Positions 50,001 to 56,998 of a stretch of 64,000 bases of DNA are shown here, one piece after another. Position numbers and translations under genes: made by a program. How positions within the stretch are numbered: position 1 is the stretch's first letter; the number at the start of each line of letters is the position of its first letter. The stretch spans positions 124,001-188,000 of the forward strand of contig JAIOPC010000014.1 in NCBI GenBank assembly GCA_021414085.1. Direction: 5' to 3'. Under the pieces are notes generated by a model. The model saw only the letters and a list, made by a program, of their open reading frames with translations. It did no database searches and had not been told where the DNA came from. The stretch comes from Actinomycetes bacterium. GTDB taxonomy: Bacteria; Actinomycetota; Acidimicrobiia; Acidimicrobiales; Ilumatobacteraceae.

Positions 50001-50368
50001 TCGAGGCCGGGTGCCTTGCCGTACCAAATGCCGATGACACCGTCGTAGCGGCAAGTGTCGACGGTGACCGCGAGCTGTGTGCCCATCACCGCGGTGGCCG
50101 CCAACTCCTCATTCATGCCGGGCTGGAACACCATCTTCAGACCATCGGCTGTCGCCAGTTTCGTCGCCGCCGTCACATCGCGATCGAAACCGGCAAGCGG
50201 GCTACCTGGGTAGCCACTGATGTAAGCGGCGGTGTGGAGACCCGCGAGGCGATCGACGCGTAGTTGTTCGTACGGTAGGCGAGCGAGCGCTTGTGAACCG
50301 CTGAGGAACGCCCGCCCGTCGTCGCGGCGATAGCGGTCGGTCAGTTGATAGGTGTCGATTACGGCCAC
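46940..50368 (-). CDS. Indolepyruvate:ferredoxin oxidoreductase, alpha-beta fusion
   Basis: 1142 aa. The N-terminal half holds pyrimidine-type domain and TPP-binding motifs (GAGIGCHSMVML; IGDGTLFHSGMTAVRAAIAN; NGAVSMTGGQ). The middle holds [4Fe-4S] cysteines (CEGCGDCGDKSNC and CNFDLSCMKGDC). The C-terminal part is the gamma-type domain (GIGGTGVVTISQILGTAAML). It oxidatively decarboxylates aryl- or branched-chain 2-oxo acids to acyl-CoA, reducing ferredoxin. The long fused form occurs in aerobic proteobacteria and actinobacteria. A 2[4Fe-4S] ferredoxin is encoded at 53216, a possible electron acceptor. Confidence 0.95.
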   Translation of the reverse strand: MAVIDTYQLTDRYRRDDGRAFLSGSQALARLPYEQLRVDRLAGLHTAAYISGYPGSPLAGFDRDVTAATKLATADGLKMVFQPGMNEELAATAVMGTQLAVTVDTCRYDGVIGIWYGKAPGLDRASDALRHAVFAGTSAKGGALAIVGDDPTAKSSTLPSSSGATLVDLHMPIIYPGDVQEAIDLGRHAIALSRACGVWAALKIVEAVADGTGSVELQPERIKPIVPTMQVNGQLWVPRPSGEIITPYTVALEKEFHEVRLKLASEYGVLNHLNTIPVRGPSDWIGIAASGYTFHETLEALRLLGFRTADELRAAGIRLFKLGMPVPLDAGQVREFAEGLTEVVVVEEKAPNLEWLVKDALYGRANAPMVFGKHASDDADLFPMTGTLEADSIAPLLRRRLAARLAERMTPPPAAPRELIPLSVSRSPYFCSGCPHNSSTKAPEGSLVGAGIGCHSMVMLMEPERRGNIVGITSMGNEGAQWFGIAPFVDTPHLFQNIGDGTLFHSGMTAVRAAIANGANITYKILYNGAVSMTGGQEPFGQLDVLTLCRVLQAEGVKEIIVTTEDLSRYRQTEVPGGVRVWGRGRLIEAQEHLAFVPGCTVLIHDQRCAAELRRDRKRNAIDAPKFRVVINERVCEGCGDCGDKSNCLSVQPIETPYGRKTRIDQDSCNFDLSCMKGDCPAFMTVTIDAGRGRGAKKIARQAPPVVTAPTVIDTDLDDYTIRMAGIGGTGVVTISQILGTAAMLAGYHVRGLDQTGLSQKAGPVVSDLRLSRSRPTASNKATAGSVDVILAFDQLVAGGDATLRTMAADHTVVIANSAAVPTGSMVVKPERAYPLAEINARLNDNSESALLVDAQRLTTALLGDSGSVNVFMLGVAVQAGHVPVAVEYVERAITLNGVAVDKNLAAFGWGRAWVVDAAATNAASGLAPAVVEGSLRERLSADLVGYQSARYAKQFDAVIDKVAAVGNDELTDAVAHHLHKLMAYKDEYEVARLLLLPEAREQARKVGGVRTRTTWLLHPPMLRALGMKNKLRFGRGSTPAFWALRAMRRLRGTPLDFFGWAKVRRLEREMIPEYIAAIESLLPHLSPSTLPEIVAIASLPDRVRGYEHIKWDRAVAYRKELSGRLAAFAGDVADDRVSSLQ

Positions 50369-51303
50369 GACGCCATGTTGCCATCTTCTGGGCCAGGTCG
50401 CGGGCGGCGCCTGCGCAGCGTCGCCTCGATGCGAGCGACTCGTGTGCGAGCCGGTGGGTGACTATGTGCCAGTCGCTCGCGCCAAGTGAGCGGGCGGTCG
50501 ACGCCGAAGTCGGCCACGAAGCGACGCAGCGCGGTGGACAGCGGCTTACCGAAGCCCATGTCGATCGCTCGCATGTCGGCCTCGAACTCGCTGTTGCGTC
50601 CGACGATGTTGGCAAGTGCGTTGCTCAGCAGTAGCCCGGAAAGGAAGACCCAGGAAATCGCGGTCAAGAGCGCTGCCAACGTGCGCCCAATGGCGGTCAG
50701 CGTGGAGGAGTTGCTGCCGTAGCTGGTGGTTGCCGCAGTGGCGACGTTTTGCAAGAAGAACCCGATACGCGCGAGCAGTAGCACCGGCACGCTCAGCCAT
50801 TGCACGAAAGTCAGCGCAACGGTATGAAGCCCAAGGTGGTGGCTCAGCTCGTGCGCCAGCACTCCAGTGAGTTCGTCGCGCGGAAGAGTCTCGATGGCAT
50901 ACGACGTGACGACCACAAGGTGGCCGCCGCATGCGAACGCGTTGAGCTCGTTGGAGGGCAGCGTTGCCAGCACATAGCGGCCGGAGGGTAGATCGTTGGC
51001 CTGCAGTACCGGCCGCCATGCTGGAGCAAGCGTTGCCAACTGAGCTGGTGTCGGCCGGCGCGCACCCATCAGCGGCGCCAGGACCCACACTTGCACCGGG
51101 CGCAGGAAGAGCAATACGACCGCCGCGATGTAGCCCAAAGCGAACCAAACGAACGAGACCTGCCACAGCACGTGCACTGGCCACCAGAACACCAAGATTG
51201 CAAGCAGCCACACAGGTGCCACGGCAATGACGGGTGTGAGCGCCGCTACCGCGGATGAATCAAGATTGCGGCGGGCCGCTGGGCGTGAGCGCGCCGATTG
51301 CAC
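50359..51303 (-). CDS. M48 family membrane metalloprotease (HtpX-like)
   Basis: 314 aa from GTG 51303, leaderless type (TATTGT six bases upstream). Two N-terminal helices (about 20-70), zinc motif LAHELSHHLG (H151-E-L-S-H155), then membrane segments about 165-225 and the third ligand in NSEFEADMRAIDMG. RxxR-type C-terminus with proline/His-rich SHPPARTRVARIEA is standard for HtpX/Ste24-type quality-control proteases. Overlaps the oxidoreductase start by 10 bp. Confidence 0.92.
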   Translation of the reverse strand: MQSARSRPAARRNLDSSAVAALTPVIAVAPVWLLAILVFWWPVHVLWQVSFVWFALGYIAAVVLLFLRPVQVWVLAPLMGARRPTPAQLATLAPAWRPVLQANDLPSGRYVLATLPSNELNAFACGGHLVVVTSYAIETLPRDELTGVLAHELSHHLGLHTVALTFVQWLSVPVLLLARIGFFLQNVATAATTSYGSNSSTLTAIGRTLAALLTAISWVFLSGLLLSNALANIVGRNSEFEADMRAIDMGFGKPLSTALRRFVADFGVDRPLTWRERLAHSHPPARTRVARIEATLRRRRPRPGPEDGNMASWP

Positions 51304-51315
51304 GGGGACACAATA
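51304..51315 (-). promoter_or_regulatory. Leaderless-type promoter of the M48 protease gene
   Basis: Minus strand TATTGT (51315-51310), six bases, GTG 51303. Confidence 0.5.
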
Positions 51316-51433
51316 CGAAGAATCCGCTATCCCTGGTGCCGGAAGTGCCGATAACTAGCCTGAAATGGCGTTGTAGGTCTGTTGACGCGTCGAGATTCCT
51401 TCGGTAACACCGGCGGAAATGAGGGAGGTGAGT

Positions 51434-53182
51434 ATGACATTGACCACGCCGCCGACCCGCGTGGCGGGTGTCGAACTTGCCGTGGAAGACCTCCTCGAAC
51501 AAGCGCGCACCGTCGAGAGCTCCGACATCGGCAGGGCGCGTTCGCTGGTCCAGCAGGCACGCGTCATTGCCCGAGCGCAAGGCGACCAAGCCGGTGAGTC
51601 GGAGGCGTTGTACCGCCTGGCCGAGCTTTCCTACGCCTCTGGACTCAACAACGAAGCCCTGGCCGTGGCGCTGGAATCGCGTGACCTTGCCCATCAGTGC
51701 GGCGCCGCCATCTCGGAGGTTTCAGCGCTCAACCTGATTGCCGCCGTGCAATATCACGCGGCCAACTTCTCCGAAGCCCTGACGTCGGCCATCGCCGCGC
51801 TAGATCTCTACCGGTCCACGGGCGAGCGCGCGAGCGAAGGCCTACTGCTGAATTCGCTTGCCGTCATCCAGCACAGCTTGCGCGACACGGATCGGGCGAT
51901 CGTCACTTACGAAGCGGCACTGATGGCGAATAAGGGCCAGGATCGCCCCGATCTCGACGCGGTCACGCTGGCCAACATGGCCAAGGTGCGCGCCGATCGC
52001 CACGAAGATCTCTTAGCGGTGAGCCTCGGCGAATCGGCGCTCGACCTCGCACAACAACATGCACCGGAATTCGTGCCGGAGATCTTGGCTCGCTTGGCGA
52101 TGGCCTATGTCGCGCTGTCGGCACTCGACCGCGCGACGAGCTGCTTGGACGACGCCGACGGAGTGCTGAGTGATCGCACCGATCGGCGACTGGCCCTCTC
52201 GCCCGGCAGTGTCGTCACCGTTCGAATCGCTCGTGGCGACCTGCACGTCGCGAAGGATATGCAAGACGCGGCGCTCGCCGAATGGGGCGAGGCGCTCGAG
52301 CTAGCGCAACAAGCCAACATGACTGAAGTGGCGTTGAAGCTGCGGTTCAAGCTGGCCAGTCTGTGCAAGGAGATGGGCAACTTCGAACAGGCCTTGGTCC
52401 ATCAAGAGGCGCGCTACGAACTGAACGAGCAGATGTTCGACCGTGGCAGCGACCTGCGCATCACGACGTTGCAAGTGCAGCACGACACCGAAGTCACTCG
52501 GCAGCAAGCCGAGATACTGCGCCTGCGCACCACCAACATCGAGCCGATGCTGCAAGCACGCCTCGATGAGGTTGAAGCAGCAAGCGTCGAGTCGTTGCTA
52601 CGTGTGGCATCGGCTGCCGAGGGCGGCAACGAAGATGCGATCGCGCACCCGCTGCGCGTCGCCCAGCTCGCTGGCGACATCGCCGAGTACTTGCACGAGG
52701 ATGCCGATTTCGTGCGCCGCCTGCGACTCGCGACCCGTCTGCACGATGTCGGCAAGGTGGCTGTTCCAGATTCGATTCTCACCAAACCCGGCCCGCTCAG
52801 TTCCGGCGAATTCGACATCGTGAAGACGCACACCATCCGCGGATTCGAGATTCTGGACGGAAGTGATTCGAGGCTCACGATGCTGGCGGCCGAGATTGCT
52901 TTGTCACATCACGAGCGTTGGGACGGTGGCGGTTACCCAGAAGGTCGTGCTGGCGAAGCGATCCCGGTGAGCGCGCGCATCGTGCATGTCGCCGATGTCT
53001 ACGACGCATTGCTGAGTGCTCGCGTCTATAAGCAACCGTGGCCGCAGATCGACGCGATCAATTACATCGCGGCCGGCAGCGGCACGCGCTTCGAGCCGCG
53101 AGTTGTTGAGGCGTTTCTTGACTTGATCGTTCGTCAGCACCCGACGCTCGCCGATTCTGTCGATCGCCCGACTCCAGTCTGA
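51434..53182 (+). CDS. TPR-repeat HD-GYP protein (cyclic di-GMP phosphodiesterase-like)
   Basis: 582 aa from ATG 51434 with GGGAGG five bases upstream. Residues about 20-370 are helical TPR-like hairpins (RYRLAELSYASGLNNEALAV-type; AVIQHSLRDTDRAIVTYEAA). A coiled linker about 375-400 precedes the HD-GYP domain: HPLRVAQLAGDIAEYL, RLHDVGKVAVPDSILTKPG, SHHERWDGGGYPEG, HVADVYDALLSARVYK. HD and GYP motifs are complete, so it should hydrolyse cyclic di-GMP. The TPR part probably senses a protein partner. Cytosolic. Confidence 0.92.
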   Translation: MTLTTPPTRVAGVELAVEDLLEQARTVESSDIGRARSLVQQARVIARAQGDQAGESEALYRLAELSYASGLNNEALAVALESRDLAHQCGAAISEVSALNLIAAVQYHAANFSEALTSAIAALDLYRSTGERASEGLLLNSLAVIQHSLRDTDRAIVTYEAALMANKGQDRPDLDAVTLANMAKVRADRHEDLLAVSLGESALDLAQQHAPEFVPEILARLAMAYVALSALDRATSCLDDADGVLSDRTDRRLALSPGSVVTVRIARGDLHVAKDMQDAALAEWGEALELAQQANMTEVALKLRFKLASLCKEMGNFEQALVHQEARYELNEQMFDRGSDLRITTLQVQHDTEVTRQQAEILRLRTTNIEPMLQARLDEVEAASVESLLRVASAAEGGNEDAIAHPLRVAQLAGDIAEYLHEDADFVRRLRLATRLHDVGKVAVPDSILTKPGPLSSGEFDIVKTHTIRGFEILDGSDSRLTMLAAEIALSHHERWDGGGYPEGRAGEAIPVSARIVHVADVYDALLSARVYKQPWPQIDAINYIAAGSGTRFEPRVVEAFLDLIVRQHPTLADSVDRPTPV

Positions 53183-53204
53183 GCCGTACACCCGCAGGCC
53201 GTTT

Positions 53205-53215
53205 ACACTTCAGAA
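53205..53215 (+). promoter_or_regulatory. Leaderless-type promoter of the ferredoxin gene
   Basis: TACACT (53205-53210) about five bases before ATG 53216; no ribosome site. Confidence 0.45.
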
Positions 53216-53527
53216 ATGGTGGCTTCGCGGGCGCAGCGCATTGAGCTGCGCACGCGCAACGAGAAGTGGAAGTTGCCGCCGCTGCGCATTGAGATGCTGG
53301 AGTGCATCAACTGCGATGCCTGCTTGCGTGCGTGTCCGCCTCAGTTCGGCGCCATCTTCAATCACGGTCCGGATGTGGTGATTATTCCTGAGCTGTGCAG
53401 CGGCTGCGATAAGTGCCTGCCGGCGTGTCCGGTGAACTGCATCTATCCGTTTGAAGATTGGGAGCAAGTGGGCTCGCCTGCCGCGTGGTGGCAGGAGCCG
53501 ACGGGTCCGAACGATCCGTATCTCTGA
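53216..53527 (+). CDS. 2[4Fe-4S] ferredoxin with N- and C-terminal extensions
   Basis: 103 aa. Cysteines C30-x2-C33-x2-C36-x3-C40-P and C61-x2-C64-x2-C67-x3-C71-P, with an extra C75, give two cubane-cluster sites. A basic 24-residue N-terminus and a tryptophan/proline-rich C-terminus (PAAWWQEPTGPNDPYL) extend beyond the minimal 55-60 aa fold. Probably an electron carrier for F420/2-oxoacid oxidoreductases such as the one at 46940. Confidence 0.9.
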   Translation: MVASRAQRIELRTRNEKWKLPPLRIEMLECINCDACLRACPPQFGAIFNHGPDVVIIPELCSGCDKCLPACPVNCIYPFEDWEQVGSPAAWWQEPTGPNDPYL

Positions 53528-53552
53528 AGCCGCCGCTGCAATACTGCGTGGC

Positions 53553-54329
53553 ATGTCTGCACTCATTCCTGGCGCTGAGCCCTGGTCTTTCACTCCACAG
53601 TCGTCCAGTGGTTCCTCGCGCTTCGGCGCGCTCGTCATCCACGGTCTCACCAGTAACCCCGACAGCATGCGTGGGATCGCGAAAGCCCTTGCAGCAGCCG
53701 GCTTTCATGTCGAGTTGCCGTTGCTCCCCGGCCACGGCACGGTGATGGAAGATCTGGTTCCGATCCGCTGGTCCGACTTCGTCACCGCGGTTGAGGCGGC
53801 GTACGAAACGCTTGCGGCACGAGTCGACAAGGTGGTGGTTGTCGGCCTCAGCTTGGGTGGTGCGCTCACGTTGCGTGTCGGCGCCAATCATCCCGAGGTC
53901 GCTGGTCTGGTGTGCGTCAACCCCGCCGCCGAGCCGCAGGCGCCCGAGATCATCGAAATGTTGCAGGGCATGCTCGACGGCGGCACCGAAGTGATGCCGG
54001 GCATCCGAGGCGACATCGCCGACCCTGACGCAACGGAATCGGGTTACGACGGGACGTCGCTGCCGACGCTGTTCTCGCTGCTCGTCGACGGGTTGGCGCC
54101 CTTGGCTGGCGAGTACTCCGGCATGCACATGCCGATGCTCTTGATGAACTCGCCGCAGGATCACGTGGTCGAGCCGCGACAGTCCGAGTTCCTGGCCGCC
54201 AACTATGGCGGTCCGATCGAGCGCATCAGCCTCGATCGCAGTTTCCACGTGGCCACGCTGGACTACGACAAAGACTTGATCATCGAAGCGACGGTTGCAT
54301 TCGCCCAACGCGTCACCGGCGGCGCGTGA
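53553..54329 (+). CDS. Alpha/beta hydrolase (carboxylesterase / monoglyceride-lipase type)
   Basis: 258 aa from ATG 53553. ALVIHGLTSNPDSMRGIAKA (oxyanion hole), VVVGLSLGGALTLR (nucleophile GLSLG), NSPQDHVVEPRQSEF (acid) and SFHVATLDYDKDLI (His) form the triad and follow the Est30-type carboxylesterase pattern, including GHGTVMEDL. Cytosolic hydrolysis of short or medium-chain esters. The stop overlaps the Lgt start. Confidence 0.9.
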   Translation: MSALIPGAEPWSFTPQSSSGSSRFGALVIHGLTSNPDSMRGIAKALAAAGFHVELPLLPGHGTVMEDLVPIRWSDFVTAVEAAYETLAARVDKVVVVGLSLGGALTLRVGANHPEVAGLVCVNPAAEPQAPEIIEMLQGMLDGGTEVMPGIRGDIADPDATESGYDGTSLPTLFSLLVDGLAPLAGEYSGMHMPMLLMNSPQDHVVEPRQSEFLAANYGGPIERISLDRSFHVATLDYDKDLIIEATVAFAQRVTGGA

Positions 54330-55192
54330 TGGGGAACTGGATCGCGTCGATCCCCAGCCCTTCCGATGGTGTGCTGCACCTCGGCCCACTCAACATTCAT
54401 GCGTACGGGTTGATGATTGCCCTTGGTGTGGTCGCTGGCGTCTGGCTGAGCGGACGTCGCCTAGAGGCCGCGGGTGTTGGCACGCGCGACGACATGAGCT
54501 CCATCGCGCTGTGGGGCGTGATCGCTGGCGTCGTCGGTGCGCGTCTCTACTTCATCATCACCGATGCCAGTCGCCCCTGGAAGACACCGTCGCGCTGGCT
54601 CAAAGTGTGGGAAGGCGGGCTGGGTGTCCCTGGCGGAATCCTCCTCGGTGCGTTGGTCGCTGGCTGGGCGATTCGTCGTCGCGGGCTCAGCGTTGCCGGT
54701 GTGTACACCGCGGCCGCGCCGGCGATTCCGCTGTCGCAGGCGATCGGTCGCATCGGCAACTGGTGGAACCAGGAACTGTTTGGTCGACCAACCGATTTGC
54801 CGTGGGCGTTGGAGATCGACGACGACCACTTGCCCGCGGGTTACACGTCGGGCACAACATTCCATCCGACGTTTCTCTACGAGGTGATTTGGAACCTGTC
54901 GTTGTGTGGCGTGTTGTTGTTGATCGATCGGCGCCTGAAGTTGCGGCCCGGTCGTCTGTTGGCGGTATACGTAGTCGGCTATTCGATCGGTCGCTTCTGG
55001 ATTGAAGGATTGCGCATCGATCCTGCACGCGCCGGTGGCGGATGGCGCCTGAACCAGTGGATGGCGGTCATCGTTGGCGTCTTGGCGGCGGGCTATCTGC
55101 TGATCGACTGGTTGCGCCACAACTCCGACGCTGCCAGCGACACTGAACCAGCCGACGACGATGGTGCAACCGAAGAGGTGGCGAGTGAGTGA
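54329..55192 (+). CDS. lgt: Prolipoprotein diacylglyceryl transferase
   Basis: 287 aa from ATG 54329, one base into the upstream TGA (GTG 54326 also possible). Signature HAYGLMIALG and the catalytic/substrate loop GRIGNWWNQELFG are textbook Lgt. Seven helices span the inner membrane. It attaches diacylglycerol to the lipobox cysteine of prolipoproteins, and at least five lipoproteins are encoded in this window alone. Acidic C-terminal tail (DAASDTEPADDDGATEE) is an actinobacterial feature. Confidence 0.97.
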   Translation: MGNWIASIPSPSDGVLHLGPLNIHAYGLMIALGVVAGVWLSGRRLEAAGVGTRDDMSSIALWGVIAGVVGARLYFIITDASRPWKTPSRWLKVWEGGLGVPGGILLGALVAGWAIRRRGLSVAGVYTAAAPAIPLSQAIGRIGNWWNQELFGRPTDLPWALEIDDDHLPAGYTSGTTFHPTFLYEVIWNLSLCGVLLLIDRRLKLRPGRLLAVYVVGYSIGRFWIEGLRIDPARAGGGWRLNQWMAVIVGVLAAGYLLIDWLRHNSDAASDTEPADDDGATEEVASE

Positions 55193-55979
55193 CGTTGTTC
55201 TGTACGAAATTCGCGAGCCGGGCATTGCGCTCATCACGCTGAATCGTCCCGAACGCCTGAACGCGTGGAACGGCGAACTGGCTGTGCGCTACTTCGCGTT
55301 GCTCGATCAAGCGAGCAGCGATCCGAATGTGAAGGTGATCGTGATCACCGGCGCCGGTCGCGGTTTCTGTGCCGGTGCCGACATGGCCGCGTTGCAGGTC
55401 GTCAGCGATCGCGCCGACGCCGCGTCTGCTTCGCCAGGTCGCCGCGGCCCGCACGAGACGACGCTGATACCTAAGCCTGTGATCGCCGCTGTCAATGGTG
55501 CGGCCGCCGGCGTTGGGTTGGTGATGGCGTTGATGTGCGACGTTCGCTTCGCGGCTTCGAATGCCAAGTTGACGACCGCGTTCTCGCGCCGTGGCTTGGT
55601 GGCTGAGTACGGAATCAGTTGGATCTTGCCGCGTCTGGTGGGCACGGCCAACGCCTTCGATCTGCTTTATTCCGGTCGCGTCATTCTCGGCGACGAAGCC
55701 GCGCGCATGGGCATGGTGAACGAAGCGATGGCGCCCGAGCTAGTGCTCGACCGCGCGATCGCATACGCGACGGAGTTGGCGACGCTCGCCTCACCGACAT
55801 CGATGGCCGTGATGAAGCGCCAGCTCTACGCCGATTGGGATCGTCCGTTGCTCGATGCAACTGAGACGGCGATCGAGTTGATGCATGCCTCGCTGGGTCG
55901 AGCCGACTTGAAGGAAGGGATTGCCAGCTACATGCAGAAGCGATCACCAGAGTTCGGCCCCATCGACCCAAGTGCGTGA
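55185..55979 (+). CDS. Enoyl-CoA hydratase/isomerase (crotonase) family
   Basis: 264 aa from GTG 55185, six bases after GAGG (55175-55178), overlapping the Lgt stop by 8 bp. ITLNRPERLNAWN, GAGRGFCAGADM (oxyanion hole), KPVIAAVNGAAAGVGLVMALMCDVRFA and FSRRGLVAEYGISWILPRLVG are standard crotonase segments with the catalytic glutamate in LVAEYGISW. It hydrates or isomerises an enoyl-CoA. Ends 3 bp before the convergent galT. Confidence 0.93.
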   Translation: MSDVVLYEIREPGIALITLNRPERLNAWNGELAVRYFALLDQASSDPNVKVIVITGAGRGFCAGADMAALQVVSDRADAASASPGRRGPHETTLIPKPVIAAVNGAAAGVGLVMALMCDVRFAASNAKLTTAFSRRGLVAEYGISWILPRLVGTANAFDLLYSGRVILGDEAARMGMVNEAMAPELVLDRAIAYATELATLASPTSMAVMKRQLYADWDRPLLDATETAIELMHASLGRADLKEGIASYMQKRSPEFGPIDPSA

Positions 55980-55982
55980 GGG

Positions 55983-56837
55983 CTAGCCGAGTTCGCGAAG
56001 CTGCTCGGCGAGTACCTCCGGGATTACGGGGTTGAAGTACTCCTCGCAGGCAACCTCGGCAGCGGCGATGAACCGTGGCACGCCAGCACGACGCCATGGC
56101 GAGACGATCTCGATGTTGAGCCAGGCATGTGGCCAGGCGCCGCCATCGGTTGGTCGCTGATTCAGCCACATCATGTACGGCAGCGGTTGATCGTAAAGTC
56201 GGTCAAGGCGGCCGAGTACGTCGACGAGCAGCGCGGCTAACTCGTCGCGCGCCTGTGAAGTGAGCGAGACAACGTCGGGAACTTGCTCGCGTGGCGCCAA
56301 CGACAACGCGATCGGATACGTGCTCGCGAAGGGAACTGATGCCAGCCAGTCGCCGTGTTCGGCGACGAAGCGCTCGCCGGGGTTTAGGCCGGGGGCCCAA
56401 TTCGCCGCCAACAGTCGCGCTGGTCGCGCGGGAATGTGGTCGTAGGCGTAGATCTGGCCATGGGGGTGTGCGATTGTGGCGCCGACCTCGGCTCCGCGGT
56501 TCTCGAAGACCAATACGTACGCAACGTCGTCACGCTCCGCGAGCGCCGTTGTGCGATCGGCCCACAGATCGATGACGCGCCGCACGCCATCGACGCCGAG
56601 GGAAGCGAGCGTCGCGTCGTGTTCCGGCGTGTACAGAACCACCTCGCAACGCTCGTCGGGCATCGCCGGCCATCGGTTGGCGAACCAGCGGACGGTGTAC
56701 GGCTCGGGCGCCTCGCGCCCGCCGACGCAGAACGGGCAGCCGGTGTTCGGCAGGTTCGGACGCTTCTGCCGAGTTCCAACCACGTGCACGACCGTGCCCA
56801 GGTACGGGTCGGTGCGAACATCGGGTTGATCCGCCAT
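55983..56837 (-). CDS. galT: Galactose-1-phosphate uridylyltransferase
   Basis: 284 aa, shorter than the 340-350 of enterobacterial enzymes but typical for actinobacteria. Zinc pair CPFC (C34, C37) and the active HPHGQ (H124-P-H126-G-Q128), where H126 forms the uridylyl-enzyme, are intact. Also NRWPAMPD, FENRGAEVGATIAHPHGQ and the C-terminal EEYFNPVIPE. Leloir pathway: UDP-glucose plus galactose-1-phosphate to glucose-1-phosphate plus UDP-galactose. Divergent from the alpha-galactosidase gene; galK and galE are not in the window. Confidence 0.93.
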   Translation of the reverse strand: MADQPDVRTDPYLGTVVHVVGTRQKRPNLPNTGCPFCVGGREAPEPYTVRWFANRWPAMPDERCEVVLYTPEHDATLASLGVDGVRRVIDLWADRTTALAERDDVAYVLVFENRGAEVGATIAHPHGQIYAYDHIPARPARLLAANWAPGLNPGERFVAEHGDWLASVPFASTYPIALSLAPREQVPDVVSLTSQARDELAALLVDVLGRLDRLYDQPLPYMMWLNQRPTDGGAWPHAWLNIEIVSPWRRAGVPRFIAAAEVACEEYFNPVIPEVLAEQLRELG

Positions 56838-56885
56838 CCGGTCAGCGTAAGTCGTCCGAGCGTTTCCTCCCGCAGCTAGGGCGTC

Positions 56886-56970
56886 GGGGGTTTCCTGCCG
56901 GACGGGGGTTTCATGCGGTACGTACCGGCATGAAACCCCCGAGTGCGGCGTAGCCGCACGAAACCCCCCG
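56886..56970. repeat. Nested palindromic element between galT and the alpha-galactosidase gene
   Basis: Perfect 14 bp stem CGGGGGTTTCATGC (56903-56916) / GCATGAAACCCCCG (56928-56941) around an 11 bp loop that itself contains GGTACGTACC. Next to it a 7 bp stem GTGCGGC-GTA-GCCGCAC (56943-56959). A further GGGGGTTTC lies at 56886-56894 and GAAACCCCC(C) at 56960-56969. It looks like a REP/MITE-like dispersed element or a recombination hot spot; it sits between divergent starts, so it is not a terminator. Confidence 0.8.
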
Positions 56971-56986
56971 CAACGTGACGTCGCGG

Positions 56987-56998
56987 TACGTTGGCGAC
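56987..56998 (+). promoter_or_regulatory. Leaderless-type promoter of the alpha-galactosidase gene
   Basis: TACGTT (56987-56992), six bases, GTG 56999, only 17 bp from the palindromic element. This selects GTG 56999 over the upstream GTG 56975, which has neither ribosome site nor -10 at the right distance. Confidence 0.55.

Noticed and set aside
49247-50263. 338-codon frame opposite the oxidoreductase
   Set aside because: Antisense shadow of an intact 1142-residue enzyme; no motif.
56903-56941. Rho-independent terminator
   Set aside because: Lies between divergent starts and lacks a T-run on either side.
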